This document shows, one piece after another, positions 10,367 through 22,780 of a DNA stretch of 64,000 nt. The stretch comes from Thermothelomyces thermophilus ATCC 42464. Lineage: Eukaryota > Ascomycota > Sordariomycetes > Sordariales > Chaetomiaceae. Both the position numbers and the translations under genes were made by a program. The stretch covers positions 1,054,001-1,118,000 of the forward strand of contig NC_016477.1 in the NCBI RefSeq assembly GCF_000226095.1, given 5' to 3'. Position 1 is the first letter of the stretch; every line of letters starts with the position of its first letter. The notes below the pieces were generated by a model. That model was given only the letters and a program-made list of their open reading frames with translations. It made no database searches and was not told the DNA's origin.

Positions 10367-13300
10367 CTAGTTCCTATAAGTTATCTTTTAGTCCGAAATT
10401 AAGCTATTTAACTAGATACTATAGTTTTCTATTAATGATATATAAATCTAGAATTTCTTTGATGTCCTATTCTTCCTCTTTGTCCTCTGCTTCGATATAT
10501 ATAGCAACCTTAGTGTTCTTTGGTACTGGTTTAAGAAGTGAAATATGAAAAATATCTGTCTGTAGTCATATAGATGATGGTAACGATAGTTAGTAGTTAG
10601 ATGTCGAGATTCGTTCTTTAATAACGAAGGGTCTAACCTTCTTGAAGTCTAGCTTTATACTTGGTCGTTTGGTTTGTAGGTTTTATACGATTAGGTAGAC
10701 TTTATCTCCCCTCTCTAGGTGAGGTCCCTTAAGCCTATATTTATTGTAGTAGTTCTTTATTCTGGTCTTGACAAACTCGAGTTCCTTTTTAAGCTTTCTA
10801 TATAGTGCGTACATTTGTTCTACTTTGACTACTGCTCTTGGCACTATAACCTCTAGTCCTTGCCTAAGGTCTACTTCATATCCGTAGTTCGTAAAGAACG
10901 GTATAACTTTGGTCGTTTCTGTCGGTGTCGTATTGTAGGCGAGTTATGCTATTGGCAATAGTATAACCTAGTCGTTTTGCTGGTAGTTGACGTAAGAACA
11001 GAGATATTGCTCGATAACTTGGTTTAGTCGCTCTATTTGTCTGTCAGTCTGTAGGTAATATGCCGTTAACAGCTTGCTATTGATGCCTAATCGTTGTATT
11101 AACGCTTGCTAGAACTTCGATACGAACTTAGTGTCTCTATCGGTGATCTATTCTTACGGCCAAGCATGTACTAATATAACTTACCGATAGATTATGTCTG
11201 CCAACTATTCTACTATCTAGGACTCCTTATAGGGAAAGAAGTATACCCACTTAGTTAGGCGATCTACTATAGTAAGAATACTGTCGTAGGTCACTCCTAT
11301 AGCTATATCCTTAGATTCTAGCAGCTTCGTAATAAAGTCTATCGTGACCGAACTCTATAGTTTGTCAGCTATTGGTAGTAGCTAAAGTAGCCTATATAGC
11401 TTGTATCATGCCGTTTTGCTTCGATTATAGATGTCGTAGTTCCGTACGACTTTCTTGACTCGTGCCGTTAACTATAGAAAGTCATAGTGTTTCTTGACTT
11501 ATGCGATAGTCTTTGTAACTCCTTTGTATCCTCCGAGTTTCGACTTGTAGAGCTCTCGAATCATCTATAGCTATTGGTCTTTATCGTAGATATACGCCTT
11601 GCCTTAGTACCAGAGTTTCCTATCTTTTTCTTCTACTCCGTTAGGTACTACTGGTCCGGGTGCTGCTTGATACTATGCCTTATTGATCCTTTCTTCTCGA
11701 AAGATTGTATAGTATTCTAGGAACGAGTTAAGTAGATTATCTTCTATAGGTATCTACGTTTCGTAATATAGCGTTCTGTCTATTTGCTCTTTAAATAACG
11801 ATAGTATTATTTCTATTCGTCCTTCTATATAATCTGTTTATCGGCTTAAAGCGTCTGCTTGTATGTTCTCTTTGCCCTTCTTATAGCAGATCTCAAAGTT
11901 AAATTCTACGAGGAATTCTACCTATCGTATTTATCATCTATTAAGCTCCTTTGTCATTATAAAGTATCGTAGGTTCTTATGATCCGTATATACTTATACT
12001 AGTTTAATCGTACTACTAAGGTATAGTCGCTATTCCTTAAAAGCTTTAATAATTGTAAGTAGTTCCTTGTCATAGATTGGATAATTAAGACGTGGTCTAT
12101 TAAGTTTCTTTGAAAAGAAGGCTATAGAATATAGCTTCCCTTGTCTGTCTCGTTATCCTAATTGTCCTCTAATAGTATAGTCTAAAGCGTCCGTTTCTAC
12201 CTCAAATGGCTTCTTAGGGTCTGGTAGTACTAGTACTAGATCTTTAGTAATAGCGTCACAGATCTATATAAATGCTTGCTCGTGTCGCTCTTCCCATTGG
12301 AATTTAGCATTCTTCTTGATAAGCTCATACAAAGGTTATACGATCGCTCTAAAGTTCCTAATGAACATCTAATAGAAGTTTGTAAATCTAATAAAGCTTT
12401 ATACTTCCGTAACTAACATCGGTCGTAGCTAATTCTTGATAGCTTTAACCTTTAAAGGTTCTATCTAGATTTGTCCTAGGGATATCTTATATCCCAAAAA
12501 CACCGTTTTCCTAACGTGGAATTCGCTCTTTTCCTTGTTAACTAATAGCTTATATATATATAGCGCGTCTAGCACTACTTTTACGTATTTCTAGTGTTTA
12601 TCTATTGTCTTAGAGAAGATAAGTATATCGTCGAGATAATATACTATAAATTTGTCGAGAAAGGGTCAGATAGCTTGATTAATTAGGGCTTAAAATGTTG
12701 CTAGCACGTTCGTAAGTCTAAATAGCATGACAAGGTACTTATAGTGGCTATAGGGTATCTTAAAGGCCGTTTTCTACTTGTCGCCTTCTTTGATCCGTAT
12801 ATAATTATAGGCCGATAGCAAGTCAAGACGCGTGAAATATTAGGCTCCTGCTAACTAATCTCGGAGCTATGAGATTAGCGGTAACAGATATCGGTTTTTC
12901 ACGGTCTGTTCGTTAAGTTACCGATAGTCAACATATAACCGTAGCTTTCCGTCTTTCTTAGGCACAAACAGGATTAGGTAGCCTATTAGTAATGTCGACA
13001 GGCAGATATATCCTCTTTGAAGGTTTTCCTCCAAATATCGCTTAAGTTCTTCGTTCTATATCTAGCTTATATAGTAGATCTTAAAGAACTTTAGTCGTGC
13101 TCCTTCCTTAAGCTTGATCTCGTGATCCTATAGGCCGTGTTCTAGTAGTCCTTCTAGATATTTCGGTTCGAATGCTAGGTGTCCTTCGTATTCCTTCAAT
13201 ACTTCCCTAGTCTTGTCTTATCTCTCGGTTTTCTAGTAGTATACGAACTTAGTTCCGTCCATAATACTAGCGATTTCTCCTGTCTCAGCCTACTACTCTA

Positions 13301-16249
13301 ATTACAATGCTCCGCATTCGTCAACGGAAAGAACAGCTATTGGCGATTCAGCTCGTTCCTCCTATCGCGATATCGATATTATTATACCGCCTCTTCTAGA
13401 GTCTATAGTAGTCTGCCTGCCACTGTCCGTCTCTTACGGTAGATCTGTAGGACATGCCTTTCTCTAAGCATTGTCTGCTCGCGATCCTTACGTGCTCCCT
13501 ATCTTGCTAGTCAAATACGACTCCGTTTAGGGTTATAAGTAGCTACTATTCTTCTAGCTAATATCTGGGTTGTAATCTTTATACTATAGTAACCCTAATA
13601 TTATGTCTTTGTCGTTACCTATATCTACGATGCTAAATATGACTACTATAGTCTTCCCTATTATAGTAATGTTAATTAGTTTGGTCTCTCTATATACCTA
13701 TTACGTTAGAAATGGCCCTTTAACTATGCTATACTTCCGCTTCATTCTCTAGGGTATCTGTAGCTAATTTATAAGCGTCGGCGAGATCAGGTTCATCTCT
13801 GCTCCACTATCTACTAGTACAAGCATTTTATACTGTTTCTATTACGCTATTATCTATAGTCGCTTGTCCTGCTGTCGTCGTCTAAAGATTATAGCGATTT
13901 CCTATATTTCTGCTAGGAGGTCTTAATATAGTGGTCTCTTGTGCTAGTTCCTCCTATATTACGCTACTACTCGCCGCTACGTAGGTGTTAATGGTTTCCG
14001 GGCCCCTCGAAGGGCCCTGACCCGTTTCCTAGGTCAGTGCTAACCTCTTCAGTCATTCGGCTAATAGCGGCTTCGTCGATCGTGCTCATTTCCGTAAGCC
14101 ATTAAGTGCTTACAGCTTCCTACTACTAGGTCTGTTCTACTTTCCGTCGTATATACTATAGCTTTGTCTAAAGCTCCTAAATTCGTAATTTCTTTTTATC
14201 TATATAATAGAGGTAATTATTATTCTAATATAAGTCCTATATATCTTGTCTAGTTCCGTAGTGCTTAGGCTAGGCTCGTCTTAGAACTATCGTAATGCTT
14301 TCTAGATCGTAGGCTTCGATCTTCTAGAGTAATTCGGCCGCTCTGTTTCCTATATTATAGACCCATTCCATAAGGTATAAGCTTCCATCCTCATTTCCTT
14401 ATCAGGTCGGCCAGTGATTATTTTCGAATTTGTCGCGGAAGTAGTATCGGCATTCATATGCCACACACTAGAACCAAGGCACTTGCGTATATGCCTCGTA
14501 TCGAGGGTATAGTCGCGTAGCGTCGCCTAGGAGGTATTAGAATTCTTTCCCAAATCCTTCCCATTATATATAGATCGTAGATACTCTAGTGCTAATATAG
14601 GAGTGTTTCTTCTAGTAGCTTTCCTACGTACGCTCGTCTCTTCTACAATTCGCGCGTATAAACTAGTACTTGGGGTTCCGTACGTCATAGGTAAGTTGCT
14701 AATCGTTAGAATGCTTGGCATAGCTATCAGGCCTATCATATATCATAGGCTGTTCTCCTTTAATGGTTTCTACGATACATCAAAGTTCCCTTATCTCGTC
14801 CCTTATTCTGTCGCTCTACTAGGCAAGTCAAATTAAGCGTTCATTCCGTTCGCGTAGTTCCATATTAAGCCGAAAAACTTCATTATAGTACTATTTAATT
14901 TGTTCCTAGAGGAATAGAACATTAGGTCCGGGTCTTTCGATTCCTTAGGTGTCGGTTATCTACGATCTATCCCGCCTCTATATAACCGTAAAGCCTTACT
15001 GCCTCAAGGCTAGGAGAATTGAAACTAGTAATATATATTCTCCTACTATGTCCTATTCGGCAAGACCTATCTCTAGGTCCATAGTGACCAGTTCGGAGTA
15101 CGGTGCTTATTTGTCTTTACTATTATTGTCATATCTAAGACTATCTGTGTTACTACCCTTATCTTCGTAGCTCGTAGCCGCTACTTCGATAATATCCTTA
15201 GTAGTTTCGTCAATAGCTATAATTTCCTTTCTAGGGGTTAGTTTCTATTCTTTCTTCGGGCTCCGGTATTCTTGCTTATAGTGCCCTTTCTTTCTATAGT
15301 TATAGTAGGTAACATTAGACTTGTCTTTAGTTATCTTCTTCCGGTCCTACTTCTACGCTATGTCTATATCTATAGCTCTAGGATATATCCCGTATAAGGT
15401 ACTAATATACGCTTGCTTTTTCTTATCGTTAGCCTTAACCATAGTTCCGTTCATTTGACCTTGCTTCTACTGCTCTTATATATAGAGTTAATTATCAATC
15501 CTAATAGCCTATATAATATATTTGTCTAGAGTCTTAGGCCGATCGTACTTATATAGCTCGTCCTTAACCTTTTCCTTCAAGCCATTATAGAACAATTACA
15601 TTAATGCCTCGTCATTAAGCTAAGACTTGAGTATGTCCTATCTAAACTATATAGCGTAAGAGGCTACTAACTTAGTCTATCGGAGATTAGCAAGTCTTTC
15701 TTATATATAAATCTTCTCGTCCTTATCGCTAAAAACCTTCCGAAGCTCTTCTTTGAAACGGTCGTAAGATCGGAAGACTGCCTATATAAACGCGTCTCGG
15801 TCGTCTTCGTCTTCCTTAGTGAGGTAGTCATTCTACGTAGGCTCGAACCATCTAAGTACCTTGCCCTCTAGTCTTGTAGCTATATAAAGGACTTTGGCTT
15901 TATTATCCGGAAACTTGTTATCATTAAGCCGGAAGTAAGATCGGAGGTTTATTAGGAATCCTACGAGATCCTCCTTAGTTCCTCCGTATTTACTAGGTAG
16001 TTCGATCTTAATGTGCTTCGCTTTGGCGCCCTTAAGTGCCTCGATTTTGGCGTAGGCCTCGTTAACCAACTTCTGCGAGTACTTTTCGCAGTTCTCAAGT
16101 TCCTTGATTCGAGCTTAAGCAGCCTTGTCTCTCTAGTCCAACTCCTAAACCTGCTACTGGAGTTAACTAAGCTAAGTAAGCAGCTGTTCGGCCGTAACGT
16201 CGGTAGCTATATCGATGTCAAGATCGAAGTCACCTCCGTTCTAAACTAT
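10306..16249 (-). pseudogene. gag-pol of chromovirus copy A, RIP-degraded
   Basis: Domain order is the same as in copy C. The gag start reads ATA instead of ATG (16247-16249), a RIP-type change. The Gag core is still open over 15833-16069, including the FLINLRSYFRLND and LEGKVLRWFEPT segments. The CCHC knuckle lies at 15266-15307. RT has an intact YLDD at 12627-12638, RNase H is about 11990-12215, integrase about 10600-11560 and the chromodomain about 10330-10510. Stops occur throughout. Confidence 0.85.
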
Positions 16250-16276
16250 AATAGAACAAAGGGAGTGGTAATAACG

Positions 16277-16725
16277 TATAACGAACCTAACTTAGACTTC
16301 TTCTAAAAGGGTCTAGATAGAGGTAGGCTAAGCGTAACAAGTAAGCAGGTCGTCTAAGGGATTTAGTAAAGCCAAAGGGTTTATAATAATATTAGAGTTA
16401 TCTCTTATAGTAATTAATAATGCTCGATATAAGTACTATGATTATAATTGTTACTACTAGCAAACTCCTAGAGTCCACTATAATAAGTGACTAGCTAGCT
16501 ATATATATATAATGGTCTGTCCCTCTTTAAAATAGTTATTACTAGTACTACTTCTCCTTTCACTTTGTGATTCTGCGTTGTCGACGGTGACATGCTATTA
16601 TCACTAGTGACGACCTTAGTCTTGGCGGTAATAATCTTCTGATTGGTCCGTCGAGTGATTGGCTGTTGGAATGTCCCGTGTCCTAGCTGTAGCCTGCCGG
16701 GCCGCCTATGTGCTTGTCCGTAACA
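16277..16725 (-). repeat. 5' LTR of copy A, subfamily II
   Basis: A 449-bp LTR partners 9144-9592. Its terminal dinucleotide reads TA instead of TG (tataacgaac) through a G-to-A change, and it ends gtccgtaaca. Differences from its partner are transitions. Confidence 0.85.
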
Positions 16726-16730
16726 AGATG

Positions 16731-18363
16731 ATAAATACGATAGGTAGAATTCCTTGTAGGATTTAACTTTAAGATCTGCTATAAGAAGGGCAAAGAGAAC
16801 GTATAAGCAGACATCTTAAGCCGATAAATAGATTATATAGAAGGACAAACGGAAACAATACTACCATTATTTAAGGAATAAACAGACAGAACGCTATACT
16901 ATAAAACGTAAATATCTATAGAAGATAATTTACTTAACTTGTTCCTAGAATATTATATAATCTTTTAAGAAGAAAGGATTAACGAGGCATAGTATCAAGC
17001 AGCACCTAGACTACTAGTACCTAACGGAGTAGAAGAAAGAGATAGGAAACTCTAGTACTAAGGCAAAGTATATATCTACGACAGGGATTAATAGCTATAA
17101 ATGATTTAAGAACTCTACGAGTTGAGACTTAGAGGATACAAAGGAGTTATAAAGACTATTGTACAAGTTAGGAAATACTACGACTTTCTATAGTTAACGG
17201 TACAAGTTAAAGAAGTCATATAGAACTACGATATCTATAACTAAAGCAAAACGGCATAATATAAGCTATATAGGCTACTCTAGCTACTACTAATAGCTGA
17301 CAAACTATAGAGTTTAATTATAATAGACTTTATTATAAAGCTACTAGAATCTAAGGATATGGCTATAAGAGTAATCTATAATAGTATTCTTACTATAGTA
17401 GATTACCTAACTAAATAGGTATACTTCTTTTCTTATAAGGAGTCCTAGATAGCTAAATAGCTAGTAGACGTGATCTATTAGCAAGTTATATTAGTATATA
17501 CTTGGCTATAAGAATAGATTACTAATAGAGATACTAAGTTCGTATCGAAGTTCTAGCAAGCGTTAATATAACGATTAGGCATTAATAGTAAGCTATTAAT
17601 AGCATACTACCTATAGACTAATGGATAAATAGAGCGACTAAACCAAGTTATTAAGCAGTACCTCCGCTCTTATATTAACTACTAGCAAGATAACTAGGTC
17701 ATACTATTACTGATAGTATAACTCGCTTATAATATAATACTAATAAAAATAACTAAAGTTATACCATTCTTCGTAAACTATAGATATAAAGCAGACCTTA
17801 GGCAAGGACTAGAGGTTATAGTGCTAAGAGTAGCAGTTAAAGCGAAACAAATGTACGTATTATATAAAAAGCTTAAAAAGGAACTCGAGTTTGTTAAGAC
17901 TAGAATAAAGAACTACTATAATAAACACAGGCTTAAGGGACCTTGCCTAGAGAGGGGAAACAAAGTCTACCTAATCATACGAAACTTACAAACCAAACGA
18001 CCAAGTACAAAGCTAGACTTTAAGAAGGTTAGACCCTTTATTATCAAAGAACGAATTTCGACATCTAACTACCGACTATCGTTACTATTATCTATACGAC
18101 TATAGATAGATATTTTTTATATTTCACTTCTTAAACTAGTACCAAAGAACGCCAAGGTTACTACGTATATTAAAGCAAAGGACAAAGAGAAAGAATAGGA
18201 TATCAAAGAAATTCTAGATTTACGTATTATTAATAGAGAACTATAATACCTAGTTAAATAGCTTGATTTCGGACTAGAAGATAACTCATAGGAACTAGTT
18301 AAGAACTTAAACTGCCCTAAGAAACTAGAATAATTCTACCGGTAAAACCTAGATCAACCATAG
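16731..18363 (+). pseudogene. Integrase and chromodomain of copy B
   Basis: The integrase core, with stops, spans about 16900-17800. The integrase C-terminal part is still open at 17821-18105 (RLKGPCLERGNKVYLIIRNL, KVRPFIIKER), which is the GPY/F-like region. The chromodomain follows at about 18150-18345 with EILDLRI-, YLVK- and ELVKNLNCPKK-type motifs. It is non-functional. Confidence 0.8.
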
Positions 18364-18960
18364 GCACTAGCTTAGACAAAATAGCCAAGTTGGCCTCTGA
18401 TAAATCTAGGCCTAAAGAAGACTAGTTAAATAGGACATTAGCACCCTAGGACTATACGTCACTAATAACGTATACCTCGGAATTCCGTACCCTCTATTCT
18501 TCTGCTTCTATTTCCTCTAGAGATTATATACCTCGACAAAATAGCTTAGAACCTCGCTCCTTCAAGAAACGTTTCTAGCGACAAAGACAAGCTAATCGGC
18601 CGACAGCCGTCTAAAGTTAAGTCTAAAGAATGAAAAGGGCCTCTTTAGTATCGGCCTCTTCTTATTCTATATGTTTTTGTTTAGATATAATCTTTATTAT
18701 TGTGAAAGGTTAGCTATAAATATTAAAGGTAATAAACTAGGTTACAAATAAGCAGACGCTATATCGGAACTATTGTAAGAACGACCCTAATATATGTACT
18801 TGCTATAGTAGGAAGAGCTTGATGCTATATGATAAGCCAAGTTCTGTTTAAAATACTACAAATATGGTATAACGTCTACGCTAGAAGAATTAATAAAAGA
18901 AGCAAGCGCGGCGCGCTATTAGGATTTCGAAGATCGGCGCTTAGAGATACGATCTACCAT
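18299..18960 (-). pseudogene. Antisense accessory ORF of copy B
   Basis: This is the copy B counterpart of the copy C frame at 39-699. ATG at 18960, Cys-array positions at 18775-18864 with the same 30-codon spacing but every Cys position now Tyr, a charged helical block, and TAA at 18299-18301 inside the antisense of the pol end. It is more degraded than C. Confidence 0.55.
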
Positions 18961-19087
18961 CTTATTAGCCATTAGCAGTATAGAAAAAAGGGAAAAATTA
19001 TAAGGTATATATAGAAAAGGATATTAGTGCTATTTGAAATAACCTAAAGAGGGCTTTTAGGTCGAAAGCCTCAGAGGGAGGGCATCG

Positions 19088-19525
19088 TGTTACGGAAATA
19101 TATATATAGATACTGCCTAAGCTACTAGCACAAACGGGCCAATCAAGCCGAAGGAATAATGGACTAATTAGAATAGGATCACACTTGGCAAGAAATGATC
19201 CTAGTAGAGGATCACTAGCTCACGACATAAGCCAGGTAAGCTAGTATAGAGGATTACCATAACTGCTAGTGATCCTAGGATTATATATATATGTAAATAG
19301 TCACTTGTTACGGTGGACTCTGAGAGTTTACCAGTGATAGTAACCCCCTCCCTACAATTATAGTACTTATACTAAGCATCGTTGTTGACTACTGTAAGAG
19401 ATAACTCTAGTGTTGTTATAAACCCTTTGGCTTTACCGAATCCCTTAGACGACCTGCTTACTTGTCCTGCTCAATCTACCTTCGTCTGAACCCTTTTAGA
19501 AGAAGTCTAAGTTGGGTTTGTCATA
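19088..19525 (+). repeat. 3' LTR of copy B, subfamily I
   Basis: A 438-bp LTR in the opposite orientation to the others runs from tgttacggaaat to gggtttgtcata. Its first half matches the U3 half of the copy C LTR and its second half matches the R-U5 half shared by all copies. It carries a few transversions and small indels relative to C, suggesting an older copy. Confidence 0.85.
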
Positions 19526-19530
19526 CCTAG

Positions 19531-21094
19531 GGGTAGTATATTAACCCTATAAACTAGTTAATCTATAGTTTCTAGATAGCTAGTAGGTTATATTTAGCCT
19601 CTTCTAGTAAGACCTTAAGAGCCTATTTGTTACCTTAGGTATTCCATTAAAGGATCTTAATTTACATTTAAGGTAGCTAGAGTAGAGGCCGAGGGTATAG
19701 TAGTTAGCTTTATAACTGTTACCCCCCCGGCCGATTATAAGAAGGAGGGGGTTCTAGGCTATAGAAAGGAAATATAGGTCTATCGGGCGTTAAATAAGGC
19801 ACTTCTAGCCGCTTGTTAGGCTAGGGTAGGCCTCCTATAGGGGCGTTTAGTCCCGGTTTAATAGTAATTATTATCTTCTGGCTAGTTACTAAACTTAAAG
19901 GCTACCTTCTAATGTAGTTACTTTGGTAGTTAGAAGGTTCGAGGTCTATACTAGTAGGCCTCCCTAGCCCTTTCCTAGGCCTTGACTTTCTTTAGGCAGC
20001 CCCTATACTAGGCTATATAAGGGCCCTTATAGGCTATATACCTATAAGGGAGTTAGTTAGAGTAGATAGGGTATTAGGCCTCCTTAGCCTTCCCCCCTTC
20101 CCTATAGGCCTTTACGCTATAACGGCTATAACAGGCCGGCCGCTAGTAGTACCACTAGGTATAGCTAAAGCTCTAATACCTATAGCACTACCTTGGCTCT
20201 AGAGCATCCTAGTAGGGCTTGTAGTCTAGTACCTAGGTATCCTAGACTACGCCCTTATTATAGACCTTCCGGGCCTCTTTAAGGTCCTATAGGCCTAGGA
20301 GTACTATAGCCTACTTTCTCTATAGGCTCTTTAGCAGCCGGAACTTGACCATTTCGACCAAGTATAGGCCTACGGCCCCTTTGAAATCTTATTCGCTAAC
20401 CCCTTATAGCTCCTCCTTCTAGACTCCTTTAGCTAGGACTATATAGGCCTTGCCGACCTCCCTAGCCTCCTCTCCGAAGGCTATAGCCACCTATCGCTTA
20501 TTAGCCAAATACTAATCCTTAGTAGCCTTATTCTTAAAGACCACTACTATATCCCTACTTAGGAGCTTCCTAGCTATAATGGCTCCCTAGCGGCTAGAGG
20601 CCCTATTAACTACTTAGACTATCTTGGCCGGGGTTTAGGCCTTAAGGTCCTCCTATAGGCTTACGTTCCGTATTGTAACCTCTTACGAGGCCTATAACAG
20701 CACCGCCTTAGCTAATAGTAGGCCTCCCTAGGGGCCTATTGCCCCCTATTATAAGCCTATAGCTACCTATGCCTAGGTAGGGCGGGGGGTAGCCTTAAAG
20801 GCTTCTTTAAGCCCCTTTTTAACTTCTTTAGCTATAAGTTCCTATGGGTTTAGAACCGGGCCTATAATAGTAGTTATAAGGCCCTATAAGAGCCTATTAG
20901 CGAGGTCCTATACCTTGCCCCGTTTAAGGCTTAGCACTAGGTCGACTAGTTACGTAATAAGACCCCTTAGTTCTTTAATATCTAGGGTAGGGTAGGCCTA
21001 TAATAGGCCCCCCTTTGATTAGTTCGAAGCTATAGGCCTCCCTACTTAGTGGCTTGGCGGTAGGCTTTAAATTAACGTTACGTTTAGGGGCGTT
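19531..21094 (-). pseudogene. LINE-like (Tad-type) ORF1 relic, heavily RIP-degraded
   Basis: The plus strand is full of GGCCT/CTATAG words and reads as a degraded coding frame on the minus strand. Around 20146-20187 a frame keeps exact C-x2-C-x4-H-x4-C spacing, with Cys and His positions now Tyr and Gln positions now stops, as RIP would produce. It is preceded by a stretch (about 20210-20440) with VEMVKFRLL and DLKEARKVY-like words that resemble ORF1/gag-like proteins of fungal LINEs. No reverse transcriptase is visible, so only the 5' part remains, ending at copy B. The family assignment rests on pattern recognition and is moderate. Confidence 0.45.
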
Positions 21095-21320
21095 AGGTGG
21101 TCTATACGGTGAAAATTTTTGACGGGCGTATGAGGTGCGGTCGGATTGCGGTCGGGTCTGATTCCAACGCTTACGATGCTTGTTGCACACCTGTAACGGC
21201 TTGTGCGCGGTTGAAAGTAGTACCGTTAGATGGCGTTTTTCGAGAGCTTTCCAGCGATGGTAGTTTTGTAGGTTTTGGCAGGGTATTTGCAAAGATGTAA
21301 GAGTCTTCCTTGTTTTTTAT
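21095..21320. other. Short island without RIP signature inside the repeat block
   Basis: From tggtctatacggtg to about gatgtaagagtcttcc the sequence suddenly regains CpA/TpG and normal base composition, while both flanks are saturated with TpA. On the minus strand one frame is open for about 60 codons with a single stop. It continues into the LINE-like relic, so it may be that element's 5' end. It could instead be a separate short insertion below the length that RIP recognises. Confidence 0.6.
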
Positions 21321-22150
21321 AACTAATATATTAGAAAGGTAGCGAGAAGATATAGGCTAGATATACCTAGTATGTATAAGCTAACTCCCTTAAGCTATAA
21401 AGAACTTAAGAAGTTCAAAGGGAGCGTTACTAATATATAGATTAAAGAGTATTAGGAGCTTGTTAGATTAATCCTATATTATATAATTATACCATATCTA
21501 GACGTTATATATGTTTATTTAGTACTCTCTTGATATCTAACTAACCTAGGACTAGATTACTTATTAGAGGTATAGCAAGTAGTAAGATATCTATTTAGGA
21601 GCTCTTGCTTATGAATCTAGTATAGAGGTAAGCAAGCGCTAAAAAGTCTAACGTTTATAATCGCTAGGGACGCTTCGTATATAGATAATCTAGATACGTG
21701 ATATTCGTTATAGGGATATATCTTCTTCTTATTTAGAGGTCCTATTATGTAGAAGGCGTCATACTAGGATACTATTATGACGTCAAGTACTAAAGTAGAA
21801 CTTCTAACGCTCTCCCTTATAGTAAGAGGGGCTATAGCGCTTAAAAGGCTATTTACAGATATCGATCTTAAGCTTAGGGAACCTTAGAATATCTACTATA
21901 ATAATTAGCAAACGATAAGACTAATAATAGCTAAGAACGAATATATTAATACTTACCTATAGTATATAGATATCTATAATATATAGTTATACTAGGAAGT
22001 AGCGAAAGGAATGTTTAAAGCTATATATCCACTAACTAGTTAGATACTAATAGATAGGCTTACTAAACGACTTAGCCGATAAGCCTTTAAGCATTAGAGG
22101 GCTCTCTTTAATCTTTAAGATATTAGTCATAGGCTTATATAACTAGGGGG
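21321..22150 (+). pseudogene. Ty1/copia pol relic (end of RT and RNase H), RIP-degraded
   Basis: The plus-strand frame shows the typical copia sequence of motifs: a VGSL-like and LSQYLTNPGLDH-like region (about 21400-21560), VVRYL, a DASYADN-like RNase H start near 21670, GYIF-L-GGPI-W (about 21715-21750), an SSTEAELLALS-like motif (21780-21810, with E to K and A to V changes), a NQ-TIRLI segment and a DIR/H-like tail to about 22140. Stops are frequent. It is followed by a purine-rich aactagggggta, which also recurs at 30871-30882. Confidence 0.75.
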
Positions 22151-22189
22151 TAGAAAATAAGTTAAATTCGCAAAACAAAATGCCATTTA

Positions 22190-22775
22190 ATACTCCCTAT
22201 CTACTACTATTAGCCGTTACTAGGATTAATAGCCTTACTCTTGCCTTTATTCTAGCTAGGTAACGATATAGCGCCTAATATATTATTAGATACGTTAATA
22301 CGAGCATTATAAGCCTCCTTAATCTTATCTAACTAGTAGAAGATGTCATATATAGAGTAAGCGATCTTTATAAAATACGTAAGTTTAGCCTTATTAAGCT
22401 CGTACTCCTCTATATTATCTATACTAGCATGTTTAAGGTCATTCCGAAGAACTATATATAACTTCTTAAGATCTTATATATAACTATTAGCGATTTACCT
22501 ATATATTAGGGGTAGAGATTCAGGATCTAGGGACTTATAAAAGCCTTAGCTCTATCTAGTAAAGCCTTTATCAAATCCTTAGCTAACCTAATATAAGAAG
22601 CAAGATTACTATTATGATTAATATAAGCATTATAAGAGCTATTAGATATATAGGCAATTAGTATATATATTCTTATACTTATAGTAACTATAGGTATAAT
22701 AGTAATAGCAAGAGCTAGCACTAGAATAATTATAATATTTGCTAAAAGAACATCCTATTAGAGCTAACCATATAT
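22190..22775 (-). pseudogene. Unidentified coding relic, distal part (interrupted by copy D)
   Basis: On the minus strand, two frames read as protein-like: an open 64-codon stretch at 22527-22721 and, in another frame, about 22200-22490 with words such as DLKKLYIVLRNDLKHAS, NIEEYELNKAKLTYF and KIKEAYNARINVSNN. Codon choice is AT-biased but stops are few. I do not recognise the protein. Its other half lies beyond copy D at 30373-30880. It sits downstream of and antisense to the copia pol relic. Confidence 0.35.
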
Positions 22776-22780
22776 ATATT

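Larger units (their letters stand above)
9144..16725 (-). mobile_element. Complete chromovirus copy A with AGATG target duplication, RIP-degraded
   Basis: A 7582-bp element has LTRs at both ends (9144-9592 and 16277-16725) and a perfect 5-bp duplication AGATG at 9139-9143 and 16726-16730, as expected for Ty3/gypsy integration. Internal order on the minus strand is gag, protease, RT (YLDD at 12627-12638), RNase H, integrase, chromodomain, then an antisense accessory frame next to the 3' LTR (left end). The two LTRs differ visibly only by transitions, so RIP acted after insertion. It splits copy B. Confidence 0.93.
16726..19525 (+). mobile_element. Chromovirus copy B, second segment (integrase to 3' LTR)
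   Basis: This continues copy B on the plus strand after the AGATG duplicate (16726-16730). It holds the RNase H to integrase connection, integrase, chromodomain, the antisense accessory frame, a purine-rich tract (cagagggagggcatcg) and the 3' LTR at 19088-19525. Sequence 3' of the LTR (cctag) would be its target duplication; the partner is off-window. Confidence 0.87.

Noticed and set aside
14603-15170. Plus-strand open frames within copy A
   Set aside because: Antisense of pol; arise because RIP removed codons on one strand only.
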